This document shows, piece by piece, positions 41,227-52,610 of a stretch of DNA of 64,000 nt; the first letter of the stretch is position 1, and each line of letters begins with the position of its first letter. The position numbers were made by a program, and so were the translations under genes. The notes under the pieces were generated by a model. The model searched no databases, was not told where the DNA came from, and saw only the letters and a program-made list of their open reading frames with translations. The stretch is from Serilophus lunatus (taxonomy: Eukaryota > Chordata > Aves > Passeriformes > Eurylaimidae), in contig VXBA01005361.1 in the NCBI GenBank assembly GCA_013399895.1, forward strand, positions 723,356-787,355. Reading direction: 5' to 3'.

Positions 41227-44200
41227 CATGAATCATTGTGCACAATAGGCTCCTGATCTGTGGATCTGACTGTACTTCTGACATTAACATGCAAATTTAA
41301 TAGTCAATAATCTCAGTCCTCATGAGCACAAACTTAAATACGGACAAGAAATTGGTAACTTTTTAACCATATCACACTGAGGGCAAAATTCGTAGCTTCA
41401 CCTGTATGCAGGAGAGCAAACACAAACACTTCACAATCCACTGCAGACACAAAATTAAATTTAGCCCAGAAGAACAATCTCACCTTTTGTATAAGAACTC
41501 TGCTGGATTAAACCGCAATATTTTCATGGAATCTCTTAAGAAGATTTTCATGAAGTCACCAGAAACTTTTCATGGAAAGCCTTTCTTCACTCCTCATCCT
41601 GCAAATTTTGTTTTAGGAGATTCATTCATCTGGATTTATGAGAGTTATGAAAATACAGATATGCATGAGAACAGGTATTGCTGGCACAGCCAGCAAATAC
41701 ATCTCTTAAAGCAGAAAGTAGCCTCACCTTGGTAGGAACCTTGGTTCCTTCCTGAATTTGTTTGTAATCCCAGCCCAGAGAATGTTTAGATACACTGGAA
41801 GCCTGTTTAGATGGAGCTGAGGTGGCTTTAAACTTCTGTGTGACACACATAGACTAGACCTGAGGACACCAAATTTTAGACATCTCTTGAGTTCCTTTTC
41901 CATCTGTAAAGCTTCAAACCAGACCCATGTCCACAAAGAACATCCCATACCCTTTCAAATTTTGCATGGCAAGAATGTCTCACTAGTGTAAGGAGTTGAT
42001 CCCTTCCCTAGAAGGATGGCTGGTGAGGGCTGTCACTGCTGTTTCAGGCAGATAACAAGGTAATGACAGCCAAGACCAACAGGCTTGTAACACTTGCAGT
42101 TAAATGCACCAACAATCAGCCAGTGTAATCAGCTGCTAATCAGGAAAGTAACCAAAATAGCCTGCAACAAAACATAACTAGCTGTTACAAATTAATTTTT
42201 ATTTTATTTTTATTACTGTTTTAGTCAAACCTTGGTAATGCACAGTAAAGGAAAGACAGAACCTTGTAATACCCTAGGGAAGAAGTTGATGAAACATGGC
42301 TAGGTATTAATGTATTTATGACTGAGGCCAACATTACTTGTTTAATAAAACAGGACATCTCTGTGGTTTTGAGACAATCAAGGACTCAATACAAAAAAAA
42401 AGCATTCACTGAGTCACTGCTGCCTCTCAGGAATTTATATTTACCACTCCCATCTCTCCAGCAGTTAATTGTTTTTCATCAAAGAGTATCAGAGGATCGT
42501 ATAAAAAGGCATTACTGATATTTGACTCCTTTCCGAAGAATTTGGCAGCAGCTTTTCATTCTTCCAGGGATGAAAAGTTGAATGAACTGTCGAACAACTA
42601 AAATAAAAAATAGTTAATTTCCTCACTTCGGGCAGAAGGTGATACCACAAAAAAGTCACAAAGCACATTCTGCCTTCGTCTACAGGACTGTGACGTGTGG
42701 ATCTTGCTCTGTTCTCAGCATTCCTTCCTTACCACATTCATTCACAAACCTAAATTTGAAACTTAACACATCCAATCTTTTAAAATGGATGTGAATGGTG
42801 TTTTTTAGAGACTACCCCGCCAATCCACAGAAGTGCTTTAAGGGGCACCTCATGACCATGAGCTGGCAGAGTCTCAGCAATGAAAGATAACATTAAATCC
42901 TGGAGGAAATATTTTCACAATAATGTGCATACCCCATCTTTGAGGACAGCCATCACACGTGCAACAGGACCAGATATGAGCTAGGGGATTTTCCTGGAAA
43001 AAAAGAGGTCTGTCTGTGTCTTGCATTTTGTTTTAATGAGGCTTTGGAAACCTGGAAATGTCTGAGGACTCCATTTTTCTGAATGATAAACAGACACATG
43101 GGGAAAATGAAAGCCCCTTCCTGACACTTATTAAAAGGGTTGAGCTATTTATGTGTCATCAGGGAAACATTAATTGATTTCAGAGATGGTCTGGATAATG
43201 GCATTCAGGGATTTTCAGCTGTAGCCACTAAGTCACCTGCAGGTCATTGATGAGAAAAAAGTGTCATCCCCTTGTTCTGCAGCAGTGTGTGTGTGAAGGT
43301 GTCTTACATGACTAACGCGAATCTCGCCATGACCTCATTTTGTATCACCTCTTCCAAAAGAGCCCCAGACTACAATTTCTAGGGTGGTCCCTCTGAGATT
43401 TCTACTGATATCAAAATTCACACAGAACCATCACATAGATAAAGCTATACCAGGTAATAACTTGCTACCTGCCAAAACCATCTATAGTAGGGCTCAAGTT
43501 AAAAGAAAAATTTGCATGAATCAGTCAACTAATTATGTAATTCAAATTTTTTACAGTGCCCTGACATTGTTCTATTGTACAACATGCAAATATTATCCAG
43601 CTTGCAACAGTACAGTATTCACATTTTTAACAGCACTTACTGGATTTTCTAGCCATCTGTACCTGGTACTAGATGTATTTAAGGGGAAATTAGGACCCTT
43701 TTCTCATACTGGGACCAAAAGGATTGTGAAGGAGGGAGGAAGAACTGGTCCAGACTGTGTCAAAGGGAGCAAGGTCAGTGTTTTATGTAGGTTAATCGGA
43801 ATGTGAGTGGTTGTAGAATCACAACAACAGTGTTCAGCAGAGATCAAGATGTCACTGTGCCTCAAGCTGTACCTGGATAATTTCAAATATATTATCCAAG
43901 TTATTCTTAGAGTCTTTCATGAATGGAGATTCTCTGCTGGTGTAACAGCGCTTCTCTACTCCCCCTAGAATCTTGAAATGTTACTTATCTATTTGCATTA
44001 AGAGCATCCACCCTCAATTTATAACTTTTTGCTGATTTGTGACTCAGGTTCTCTGTACAGCAACTAAACCCCATCATATATTGTTTGTCTTCAGTTGATT
44101 CCCTTCTCTACCAAGACATTTTATATAAGAAGCTCATAATGGCATCATTCTTGATCCCTGAGCTAATTACCTTTTGACAGGTTGCTGACCTACAACTTCT

Positions 44201-45350
44201 TGTTACTCTTTGAAAATAAAGTTGAGGACAGAGTTAGATTTTCTTTATTTTTAACTGGACTTGAACACTCAACTTACAGACTTTGCACTGAGACTCTCAA
44301 ACATGTAAGGACATGGGATAGAAAAACAGTCAGAGCTGACATTTGCCTTCCTTCTACACCCAAAACAATGCAGCAAAGTAAGGTACTAGAATGAAATCCT
44401 GAAACATCCAAGATGGTAATTCAGTGTTGATAATATTTCACTAAAAAAGCAAAATTAAACTGAGGACTCTTTTGCCTCATAGAACACTTGAGATGTCTGT
44501 AGTTTCTTCATGGGAAAAGGTCTATATTATTTCATCCTCCTTTTGCTGAGGAACCCAGAATTCAACAGCTGTACACTGATGGGATGATAATGGAGGGGTG
44601 GAGATTTGTACTGCCAAAGTACTTTGGGCTTTGTAAGAGTGACATCCAGTGGCATATAAAGTTCTCTTGCTTTGGGAGCACGTAGCAGATAAATCTCTAT
44701 TTGTGCACTACCAGCTGTACAAACATTTCACGATCAGGTCAGTAACTGGGACAGTAGAAGGAAATTCATCAGCTGAACTCAGACTGGGGTGCCTGAAGTA
44801 GGACCTGTAAATTGATTTTTAACATATCCATATAAAAGTTAGTGTTGAGAAAAGCAGAACACTCCACTTGGTTACAGAATTTGTGGATCCCTGAAACTTC
44901 TGAAGAGCAGGGAGCTGGTACCCACTTCTGAAAATCCCAGCTCATGGTTTCGAAGACACTTTCAAGATTTCATCTCCCCAAACCCCAAACCATGCACATT
45001 TATGATATAACCCCATATGCAACTGTATAAACCTGGTAAAACATTCTTCTGGCACACCTTTTTAATTCAGCTGCTCTGAAAGAAAACACATGAGAGCCTC
45101 AAAAACAGATCCCCTCCCTGTTCATACCTTTGTCCCAAGTCCTGCAAAACAAAACATACCTCAATTAATACTTTACTGGATAAAACCCCAACAGTTCCAG
45201 GCATCTTTGCCCTTGTCCACAAGAGAACACTAAAAATAAAAAGGCTCCAGTAGAAGGTAGAAGTCACACATCAGAAAGGAGCACAATTTTGCCACTCCAA
45301 TAAGAATTACAGCCTGTTCTACTGCATGTTTTTGTTTTAGATTTATTAAG

Positions 45351-45401
45351 TTTTATTTAGTATATTCATTTTTTTATTTAGTATATTTTTTATTTAGATA
45401 T
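45351..45401 (+). repeat. AT-rich tandem repeat, about 18-bp period
   Basis: Three imperfect copies of TTTTATTTAG followed by TATATT or ATAT. The tract is almost entirely A and T. Confidence 0.8.
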
Positions 45402-46255
45402 GTCCAATCTCTCAATTTTAACAGTAGATAATATTTCAAGCAGGATGGCAGAACCAAGCTCTGTACAGCAAATACTTTTTATTTGAAAAAAATTTGGAGT
45501 TGATGTGGAGAACAAGATTTCCTCTGAACCCAGAACCTTAGTGTAAATTGATAGTTCAAAGAACAGCATAAGACAGAAAGGGAGTATCTGGCCCAGTCTG
45601 AAAGCCTGGCAGAGGGGCTCCTGTGTTCAGATCACATGTATTGTCAGCTTTTCTGATCTTTGTAGCTAGCCTCTCCCATTGAGAAGGTATTCAATGAGAT
45701 CACATCCTTCCTGGGCTTATGGGGAGTACTTCCCTTATAGCCTGGTCTCCGAACCCTCCACAAAACACTTTTTCCAGGCAGCCAGAGAAACCAAAATGAG
45801 TCCTAAGCTTGGAGCAAGGGGCCAGTTTTAAGGTCATGGTAGAAAATGAGATGAAACAAATCCAATTGCACCTTGGCAGCAGCTGGAGGCTCAGTCTGCC
45901 ATGGCAGGGGCTGCTCCATCTGCTGAGCTGTTGGTGCTGCCGAGAGCAGGTCACTGGGGATCCAACTCCTAATGCAATTTCTTTTGTGGGGAGGGCAGGA
46001 GTGGTGAGCCCGAGGCCAGAGGAGTGTGTGTCAGGCAGGGGGAAGCTGCATGTTTTGAGCATTGACTTTTCCAAGAAAGGAGCCACTGGAATGGGGAGAC
46101 AGAGCTCGCGCCAGAACAATGTGGGAGATAAAAGCCTGAAAAGTAACAGCAAAACAGGTCAGTGTATTTCTCCCTCTCTCCTCCCCCACACATTTCTTGT
46201 CAGAATGGCAGGGGGAAATAAAGAAAAGATATTGATGGACGACACAACTGCCATA

Positions 46256-46320
46256 CCAACGTTTAGGTTGGAAAAGACCCTTGAAACTGAGTCCAGCCGT
46301 TAACTCAGAACTGCCTGGCT
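46256..46320 (-). mobile_element. Short CR1-like 3' fragment
   Basis: TTAGGTTGGAAAAGACCCTT and GTCCAGCCGTTAACTCAGAA resemble a third CR1 3'-end type. Only about 65 bp is recognisable. It falls inside a 164-codon plus-strand frame (45809-46303), which argues against that frame being a gene. Confidence 0.6.
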
Positions 46321-48780
46321 GTCCAGGTAGATGCGACAGCAGGATTCATGCTCAGCCTCCATTAATCCACAGTAATTGTGTTGCATAAGTAAAAAGAGAT
46401 TTGGAGTGTCAAACAGGTACAGGACACTGTCACACGTGTGCACACACTGATGCTTTAGACACAGGCCTTTGCCTCCTGCCTTTGCTCTGCAAGTTTAATG
46501 GTGCTAAAGATTCAAATGGAAAACATACACACAGCTTCACATCCCATACAAAATCTGCTTTAGAAGACAAAATTGCCAAAGCAATTTTAAACATTTTTCA
46601 GAAGCAAATGTTGCTCAGACAGACAAATCTGGTTTTGACATGCTCCCCAAAAATAGCCACGTCAGACTCAGAATATACATCTACATAAAGAAGGTTAATG
46701 AACCAGGCAAATTGTACTGCACAGGAAACAAATGCCAAATATTGCTCTTAGCTTTTTCTTGTGAGTCAGTGGCTGCTCTGGGAGTGGGGGTATTAAAATA
46801 AATAGTACCACATCCTTAGTGTGGTTGGAACATTCCAAAATGCCATGAAGCTGTCAGTCTGCATGTCAGAATCAATGAGCAAGCTTGTCAGGAGAAAGGC
46901 AGGGAAATTTGGAGCCTTAAATAGTCACCATGTTTTATAGTTTATTAGCAGTAATGGAAGGAAGGCCACCTCAGGATTGCAAATCAGCCTTTTTATTCAG
47001 AACTGTAATGAACTTTTCATGTGAAATTTGTGAAGAATACATATTTATTTTGTCTGAAAAAGAACTCTAGACAGAGGTGACAACACAACTCAGATAATTT
47101 GAAGATGCTCAGGGCTTCAATCCAGAACTAGACTTGGAAGCATTAATAAGGTTTGGGGGAAGGAGGGGATTGAGAAAACAGAACAGTTTTACCTGATAAT
47201 GACAGAAACTCAACAATGCAGCTGCTTCAAAGAATCACAGAATCCGTAGGGCAAACCCACAGGGTCCAAACTTCATTTTTAATCAGCTATTTCAAAGAAA
47301 CTAGAGCTGAAGGCTCTTGAAAGACCACCAAAAGTCCAGTTGCATAACTGCTTTCATGAGGAACTTCCCACTAACTGTTCTGATCTCAAAGTTGAGGCCT
47401 CAGTGAGAATTGTTCCTTGCTTCCCTTTTCTTACCAGTGTCCTGGCCCATCTCAGGTGGCTTTTCTCCCCCTCAGGCAGCTACTTTTCAGTCTGCTCACA
47501 GAGCATACACAGAGACGGCAAAGGCTTAAACACATACGGTTCCCATTTTCCATTTTCCTGCTGCTTGTCATGTGCCCCTCATCACCTCACACCTGTACAC
47601 AAAACTATCTACAGGCACTAATTATACCTTTCAGTTTAATAGGAGGTTTGCTTCAGTTTTTAATTCTCTGATTCCCAGACATTCAATGAAGCACCTCAGA
47701 AGCTCAATTGGAGCTGAGGACTGGCTGACAGGGGGGACATTTTAGTTGTGTAGTCTGAGATGCTCTTCAGAAACACTTTAAATGATTCAGACAGAATAAC
47801 ATGAGGACTAAAAAAAAGACAAATTTTAACTTGACTTTCAGGGTTCATGTCACTAGACCTGAGCAAAAGACCCAAACATGTCATTTATGTGAGGGGCCTC
47901 AGAATAGACTGGTTTTACTGGGTGAAGTGGCTTTTTGTTTAGGTTTTGTGTGTTGAGAGGTTGTTTCTTTTTAGATGAAACATGATTCATCTCAGATGCC
48001 CTGATCCATAAGTTTTCTAAAAGTCTTCCCAAAGGTCTGAGGGAACTGTTATTTTATCACACTCAGGAACTCAACAACTTAAAATCTAAATTAAGTCCCC
48101 TTCTAACTTGTTTGATGCAGCCTAAAATTCACTTATTTCAACTACTGTGGCCCTGCAATGTCAGTGAAGTGCTGTAGACATGAACAAATATTGACATGTT
48201 CCTCCTTACTGTGGCCTTGAGAAGATAAATCTAATTATGATAATTACTCATCAAAACTCAGATGAGACTTGTGTTATGATATAGACCATCCCTCAGACAC
48301 AGATAAGAGCAGAAATGCTTGAGGGTCATCACACTGGAAATATTTCCTCATATATTTCCAAAAAGCCCCATCGTGGACTATTTTCTGGTAAATTGATTCT
48401 TTGCCTGATATTTGTCTGTTCAATGCAAATTATGGCAGTAATATTTTCTTTATTTTTTTTTCTATTTGATATGGAAATTACAATTTGAATCTACTTCAAA
48501 GGAAATATCAGGAAAGAATTTTTTTTTCCTTGAGAACACTGCAAATGTTGCTTAAGATAATTTGAATGGGGTAGCAATGCCTCTCAATAGCCAAGGAAAA
48601 AATACCACTGTGCACATCTACCTTCTCTTCTCTACAGGATGGGTTGTGGGCCATCGTTTTTCTTTATACCATACATCATTCCTCATATTTTAAAGATCTA
48701 TACCAGTCTCAGTGGAAACTCAGGCAGCTTCAGCATGAAGCTTTGCAGATAGTTAATTAAGCAGAAATTTCATAATGTCT

Positions 48781-49450
48781 TCTCTGCAAAGCCTAACTGC
48801 ATTCTTCGCATCAAAATTCGGGTCCAAGGAAGCCTCTCCTGACCCTCTGTGCCCGGTTTGGTCGCTGAGCTCTGGGTCAAACTGATTTTGTGTTGGGATG
48901 TGCTGCCACCTAATGATATAGAAAACCGAGGCTTTGGACGACAAGTCTCAGAACTGCATCCCGAAAAGGTCCAGCTGCAGCAGAGACTCGCAGATCTCGT
49001 TCTCTGAAAAGGTGCACGCCAAGAGCCGGTAGGATTGGCCAAACACCGAGTGTGCAGGTGGGGTTTGTATCCAGCCCCCTGGGTTCGGCAGGTTTAGACC
49101 GATTTTTACCAAAAGGTGTCCCCACTGCACCACAGAAACGCTGCGGAAAGGTGAGCACCTGGCAGCCCGAGGCTGAGGTTACCCCGCACCGAGAGAGAAA
49201 ACCTTCCCCGGGGGACCCCCTGCACCCCTTCACTGCACAGGGCAGACACAGAAAGCACAGACTGCTTCCAGCGATTTCGGTTCTGAAAGGGAAATTGCAG
49301 CCGAGGGAAATCCAAGTTTGAAGTCAGATTTCATTCACTCTGTCCTTGATGGGGAGAAATGATGTGTTCCAGCTAATTGCATTTAGTGCAGAGCGGTGGC
49401 TGCTGCGGGAAGGAGCATTCCAGGCTGCAAAGAGCGTTAGTTCGCTGAGT
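48781..49450. promoter_or_regulatory. CpG-rich patch, candidate promoter (possibly SLC6A1 5' region)
   Basis: By eye there are about 27 CpG dinucleotides in roughly 670 bp, while flanking kilobases have almost none. GC content is also raised and no repeat is recognised. This is the only such patch in the non-genic part. SLC6A1 lies next to SLC6A11 in the same orientation in tetrapods, which here means leftward on the minus strand, so the patch could be its promoter and first noncoding exon. A strong plus-strand donor (CGGAAAG followed by GTGAGC at 49151) would also allow an antisense transcript. No coding frame here resembles a known protein. Small exons cannot be excluded. Confidence 0.45.
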
Positions 49451-52101
49451 TCAAGGTTTTCTCAGGGAGTTCCATGAAGTTCCCACTGTAGTTTGTATGT
49501 AGTAATCAATCCAGTGAAGCAAAGCCTGCATATTCTTTCTCTAAACAGATCTAACAACACAGCTTCAAAGAGCATTTGATATTTTCATACAACCCCCCAA
49601 ACTTTACAAAAATAAAAGTAAATTGAACTCCTTCAGTTGAACAGATAAAAGCTTGTGTTTATTCTACCTTGTTACACCAACTCAAAGGATACTTAAGCCC
49701 ACACAGGCAGGTGATGTACAATAGGACCGTACCAGAGCAGGTGTTACGGTTCCCAATAAGAATCTATAAGACTTTGAGAACTCCTGATGAAAACATTCCA
49801 ACAAATTTTAAACCACTTTACTGGAATAATCTAAGTAATTCGGATTTTTCAACTGGCACCTGCACTGTAATACATGGAGCAGGCTTACAACTGATTCTGC
49901 CTAAGCGGGACAGGTAATACAGGAGTCTGTGTAAACTGAGCTTAGCAAGGCTGGGAATAATCGATGGACAACCTGCACATTCTGATAGCAACAATTTCAC
50001 CAGTTCAGATCGTGGCACAGAAAGTACTCCAATATAATACAGAAACACATGAAACCCCACAAACTTCAGAAGTCATAATGCTGGAAAACTAGTTAAGACA
50101 AAGCTCTGTCACCTGCCCCACATTTCACAATTCCCAGCTGCTGTGTGCTCGAGCAAGGGAGAGGCCACAGTCACTACATTGGCCACATCAGCTCCAACAA
50201 CACTTCCCAACTTCTTCCCTGCCTTCTCTTAGACCACTTGCCTTTCCTTCGCCAATCATGGTCACCATGTGCTGCCAATTACCTATAATTAATCCAATTA
50301 GCTAATAGCTTCCAACACCAGCATTTTCCCCTTCTACTCCAGAAGCAGAGGCTGCATCCGGAGTAGTGTTGAAGAGGAAGTTCAGAGGTATGAGAGGAGA
50401 AAATTGGTACCTACAGGAGTAATAGGCCTGAAAGCTTGGGAAGGAGAAGAAGGAGGAACCTGTGTCACAAGAATCCACACGTTTTCTGTGATGTCTGAGG
50501 GGAAAGCTAAGCAAACAAGGAGAGAGTTTAATTCATAACCTAGACTATGTTTCTGGAAGTAATGTCTAAAACTAAGCAGTAAAATTTAAAAACTGATTTA
50601 AGTGTCACTTGTAATCATGCTTTCATCTCTGCAGATGGCTCAGAGAGATTACTTGTCCCTTGCTTGTCTTAATGGCCCATTCTCCTCTTGATTGGTCTTT
50701 ACCGAACTGGTCCCGAGCTCTCAGTAATTCTTGTCTGCATTTCAACAGAGACAACAAAACTGATTTTGCTGGAAAAGAAAAAAAAACAAACACAAAACCA
50801 ACCAACCAAAACCCAACAAAGAAACAAAAAAAACCCACAAAAAACCCCCACAAAAACACACCGAAAAACTAAGCAACCAGGTAAAGCCCAAAATAATTCC
50901 AGAGTGTGTTTCTGTTGAAGTTTATACATTTGTTCTTCAAAATTTATCTGTGCACAAGCAAGGGTAGGGGCTCTATTAGCGCCCTGCAGTGACTGTAGGG
51001 CTGTTACACAGCTCTCAGAGCCAGCAATGCTCCACAGCAGCTGCCAGAGCTCAGCTCCTGGTGCCGACAAGCCCAGTTGTGCTGCTTCACAGGTGGAGGG
51101 TTGCAAACACACACGCAGCCCTGGCATCCCCTGTCACATACGAATAACCCTCAGAAAGGCTTTTCTGGGTGCAGAAGGCTCGTGAAGGCACAGGGAGGTC
51201 CCATGTCTTGACTGCATCCCTTTCCTGCCTCTCACTTGTGCGTGTTTTGCCAGGGCCACCTGACACCAGAGCTGGTCAGAGCACAGCACAACCCCACGTC
51301 ACTTCTGCAGCCAAACTTAGCATTGGCCCTGGAGGTGTCTGCCTGAATAGCTGCTGTTTGCTCTTTTGAGCATGGCATGCCTTAATTGCGGACGGTTTTT
51401 AGCCCTTTGGGAAGAGGAGTGAGTCATCTGTGTGTAGTATGATAAGTAAGTGGATGTTTTCATTTAAATGAAAAGAGATTAGTTTGAGATCTCAGCCTTC
51501 CTCATAAGATGTTTTACAATAACATTTAAGAAAAGCTGCTGTGTTTCTTCCATAGTGCTGTGTTAAGTGATGGGAATGAAGAGGGGGCTGATGGACTGGA
51601 TTAAGAGCCATCTGACAGTAATAGAAAGCACACCCTGATAATTTGTCATTAACCATTTATAGCAAGGATCTTTTGGCTATCCTTATGTTTCTCTTCTTAT
51701 TTAATTGAAATATCACAGTAGCAAGAACTCCCTCATTTCAAAAGCCATGGAGCTTGTCATGCTGTAGAAGGACCCTCTCTATTAGCTCACAGTAATATCT
51801 TGGGAGAAACAGGGGTCTGGCTGTGGCTTTTTTCATGGAGTATAACGGCACAAGTACCAGGAGTGGGCACAGTCAGAGAGGAATTGAGAGGCTTTGTCAA
51901 AATCCATAGCACATTTTCCTTATTATAGCCATGCTTGGTTAGTCAAGATGAGAAACAGTCTGTAAGAAAAGAACTTAATTTCCTCTCTTGCAGGCTACTA
52001 TATAATAGGGAGCCTCAGGGTGGAATATCAGAATTTTTCACCAGTGTGTCATGTACTAAAGCAAGAATTTTCTCCTGTACATGGGTTGCTGGCATAAAAA
52101 A
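49451..52101. other. Non-coding stretch right of the CpG-rich patch
   Basis: It contains the T-free A/C-rich tract and ordinary single-copy sequence. No coding exon was recognised. Confidence 0.55.
50771..50869 (+). repeat. A/C-rich low-complexity tract
   Basis: About 99 nt with no T and, after 50777, only two G until its end (50821 and 50863). It is made of AAAC, CCAA and CCCAC-like units. Plus-strand frames across it encode only Lys, Thr, Asn and Pro runs and are not genes. Confidence 0.9.
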
Positions 52102-52610
52102 GAACCATTGAAAAAATTGGGTTGGAAAGGACTTAAAGTTCGTCTCACTCCAACCCCTTGCCATGGACAGGGACACCTTTGACTGGACCAGGTTTCTTCA
52201 AGCCCTGTCCAACCTGGCCTCAAGCATTTCCATGGATAGGACAGCTTCCCTGGGCAGCTTTTGCCAGGGCCTAGCCACCCTCACAGGGAACAATTCTTTT
52301 GCATTATCCCATCTAACCCTGCCCTCCAGCAATGTGAAGCCATTCCTCCTTGTCCAATCATTCCAGGTTCTTTTCCAAACTCCCTCTCCATCTCTCTTGG
52401 ACCTCCTTTAGGCACAGGAAGGGGCTCTAACATCTCCCCAGAGCCTTCTCTTCCCCAGGCTGAACACCCCCAGCTTTTCCAGTCTGTTTCCAGAGCAGAG
52501 GGGCTCCAGCCCTCTCATCACCTTTGCAGCCTCCTCCAGGCTGGCTCCAACAGCTCCTTCCTATGTTGGAGCCCTGGAGCTGAACAGGGTGCTCCAGGCG
52601 TACAGGAGAG
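52102..52610 (-). mobile_element. CR1 LINE 3' fragment, about 510 bp
   Basis: The plus strand has GGGTTGGAAAGGACTTAAAG, CAACCCCTTGCCATGGACAG, AACCTGGCCTCAAGCATTTC and further CR1 body (CTTCTCTTCCCCAGGCTGAA, CCTTTGCAGCCTCCTCCAGG). It is 5'-truncated near 52610. Frames such as 52163-52411 and 52261-52623 lie wholly or almost wholly inside it. Confidence 0.92.

Larger units (their letters stand above)
41227..48780. other. Non-coding stretch left of the CpG-rich patch
   Basis: The longest frames (164 codons at 45809 and 150 at 45700) overlap on opposite strands and have no family resemblance. It holds the AT-rich repeat at 45351 and a CR1-like scrap at 46256. A good plus-strand acceptor (CTTCTCTTCTCTACAG) ends at 48637, just before the CpG-rich patch. 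Confidence 0.5.

Noticed and set aside
43384..43806. 140-codon plus-strand frame
   Set aside because: No recognisable protein family, no splice context and no CpG-rich promoter nearby.
45700..46303. Overlapping 150- and 164-codon frames on opposite strands
   Set aside because: No family resemblance, and the plus-strand one runs into a CR1-like scrap. Two opposite frames of this length can arise by chance.
47228..47272. Short stretch AGAATCACAGAATCCGTAGG resembling a CR1 terminus
   Set aside because: Only about 20 bases look similar and no CR1 body follows, so it is too weak to call.
49052..49321. 89-codon plus-strand frame in the CpG-rich patch
   Set aside because: Open frames lengthen by chance where GC rises. 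It has no known motif and crosses a good splice donor at 49151.
50778..50918. Lys/Thr/Asn/Pro-rich small proteins
   Set aside because: They are translations of the A/C low-complexity tract.
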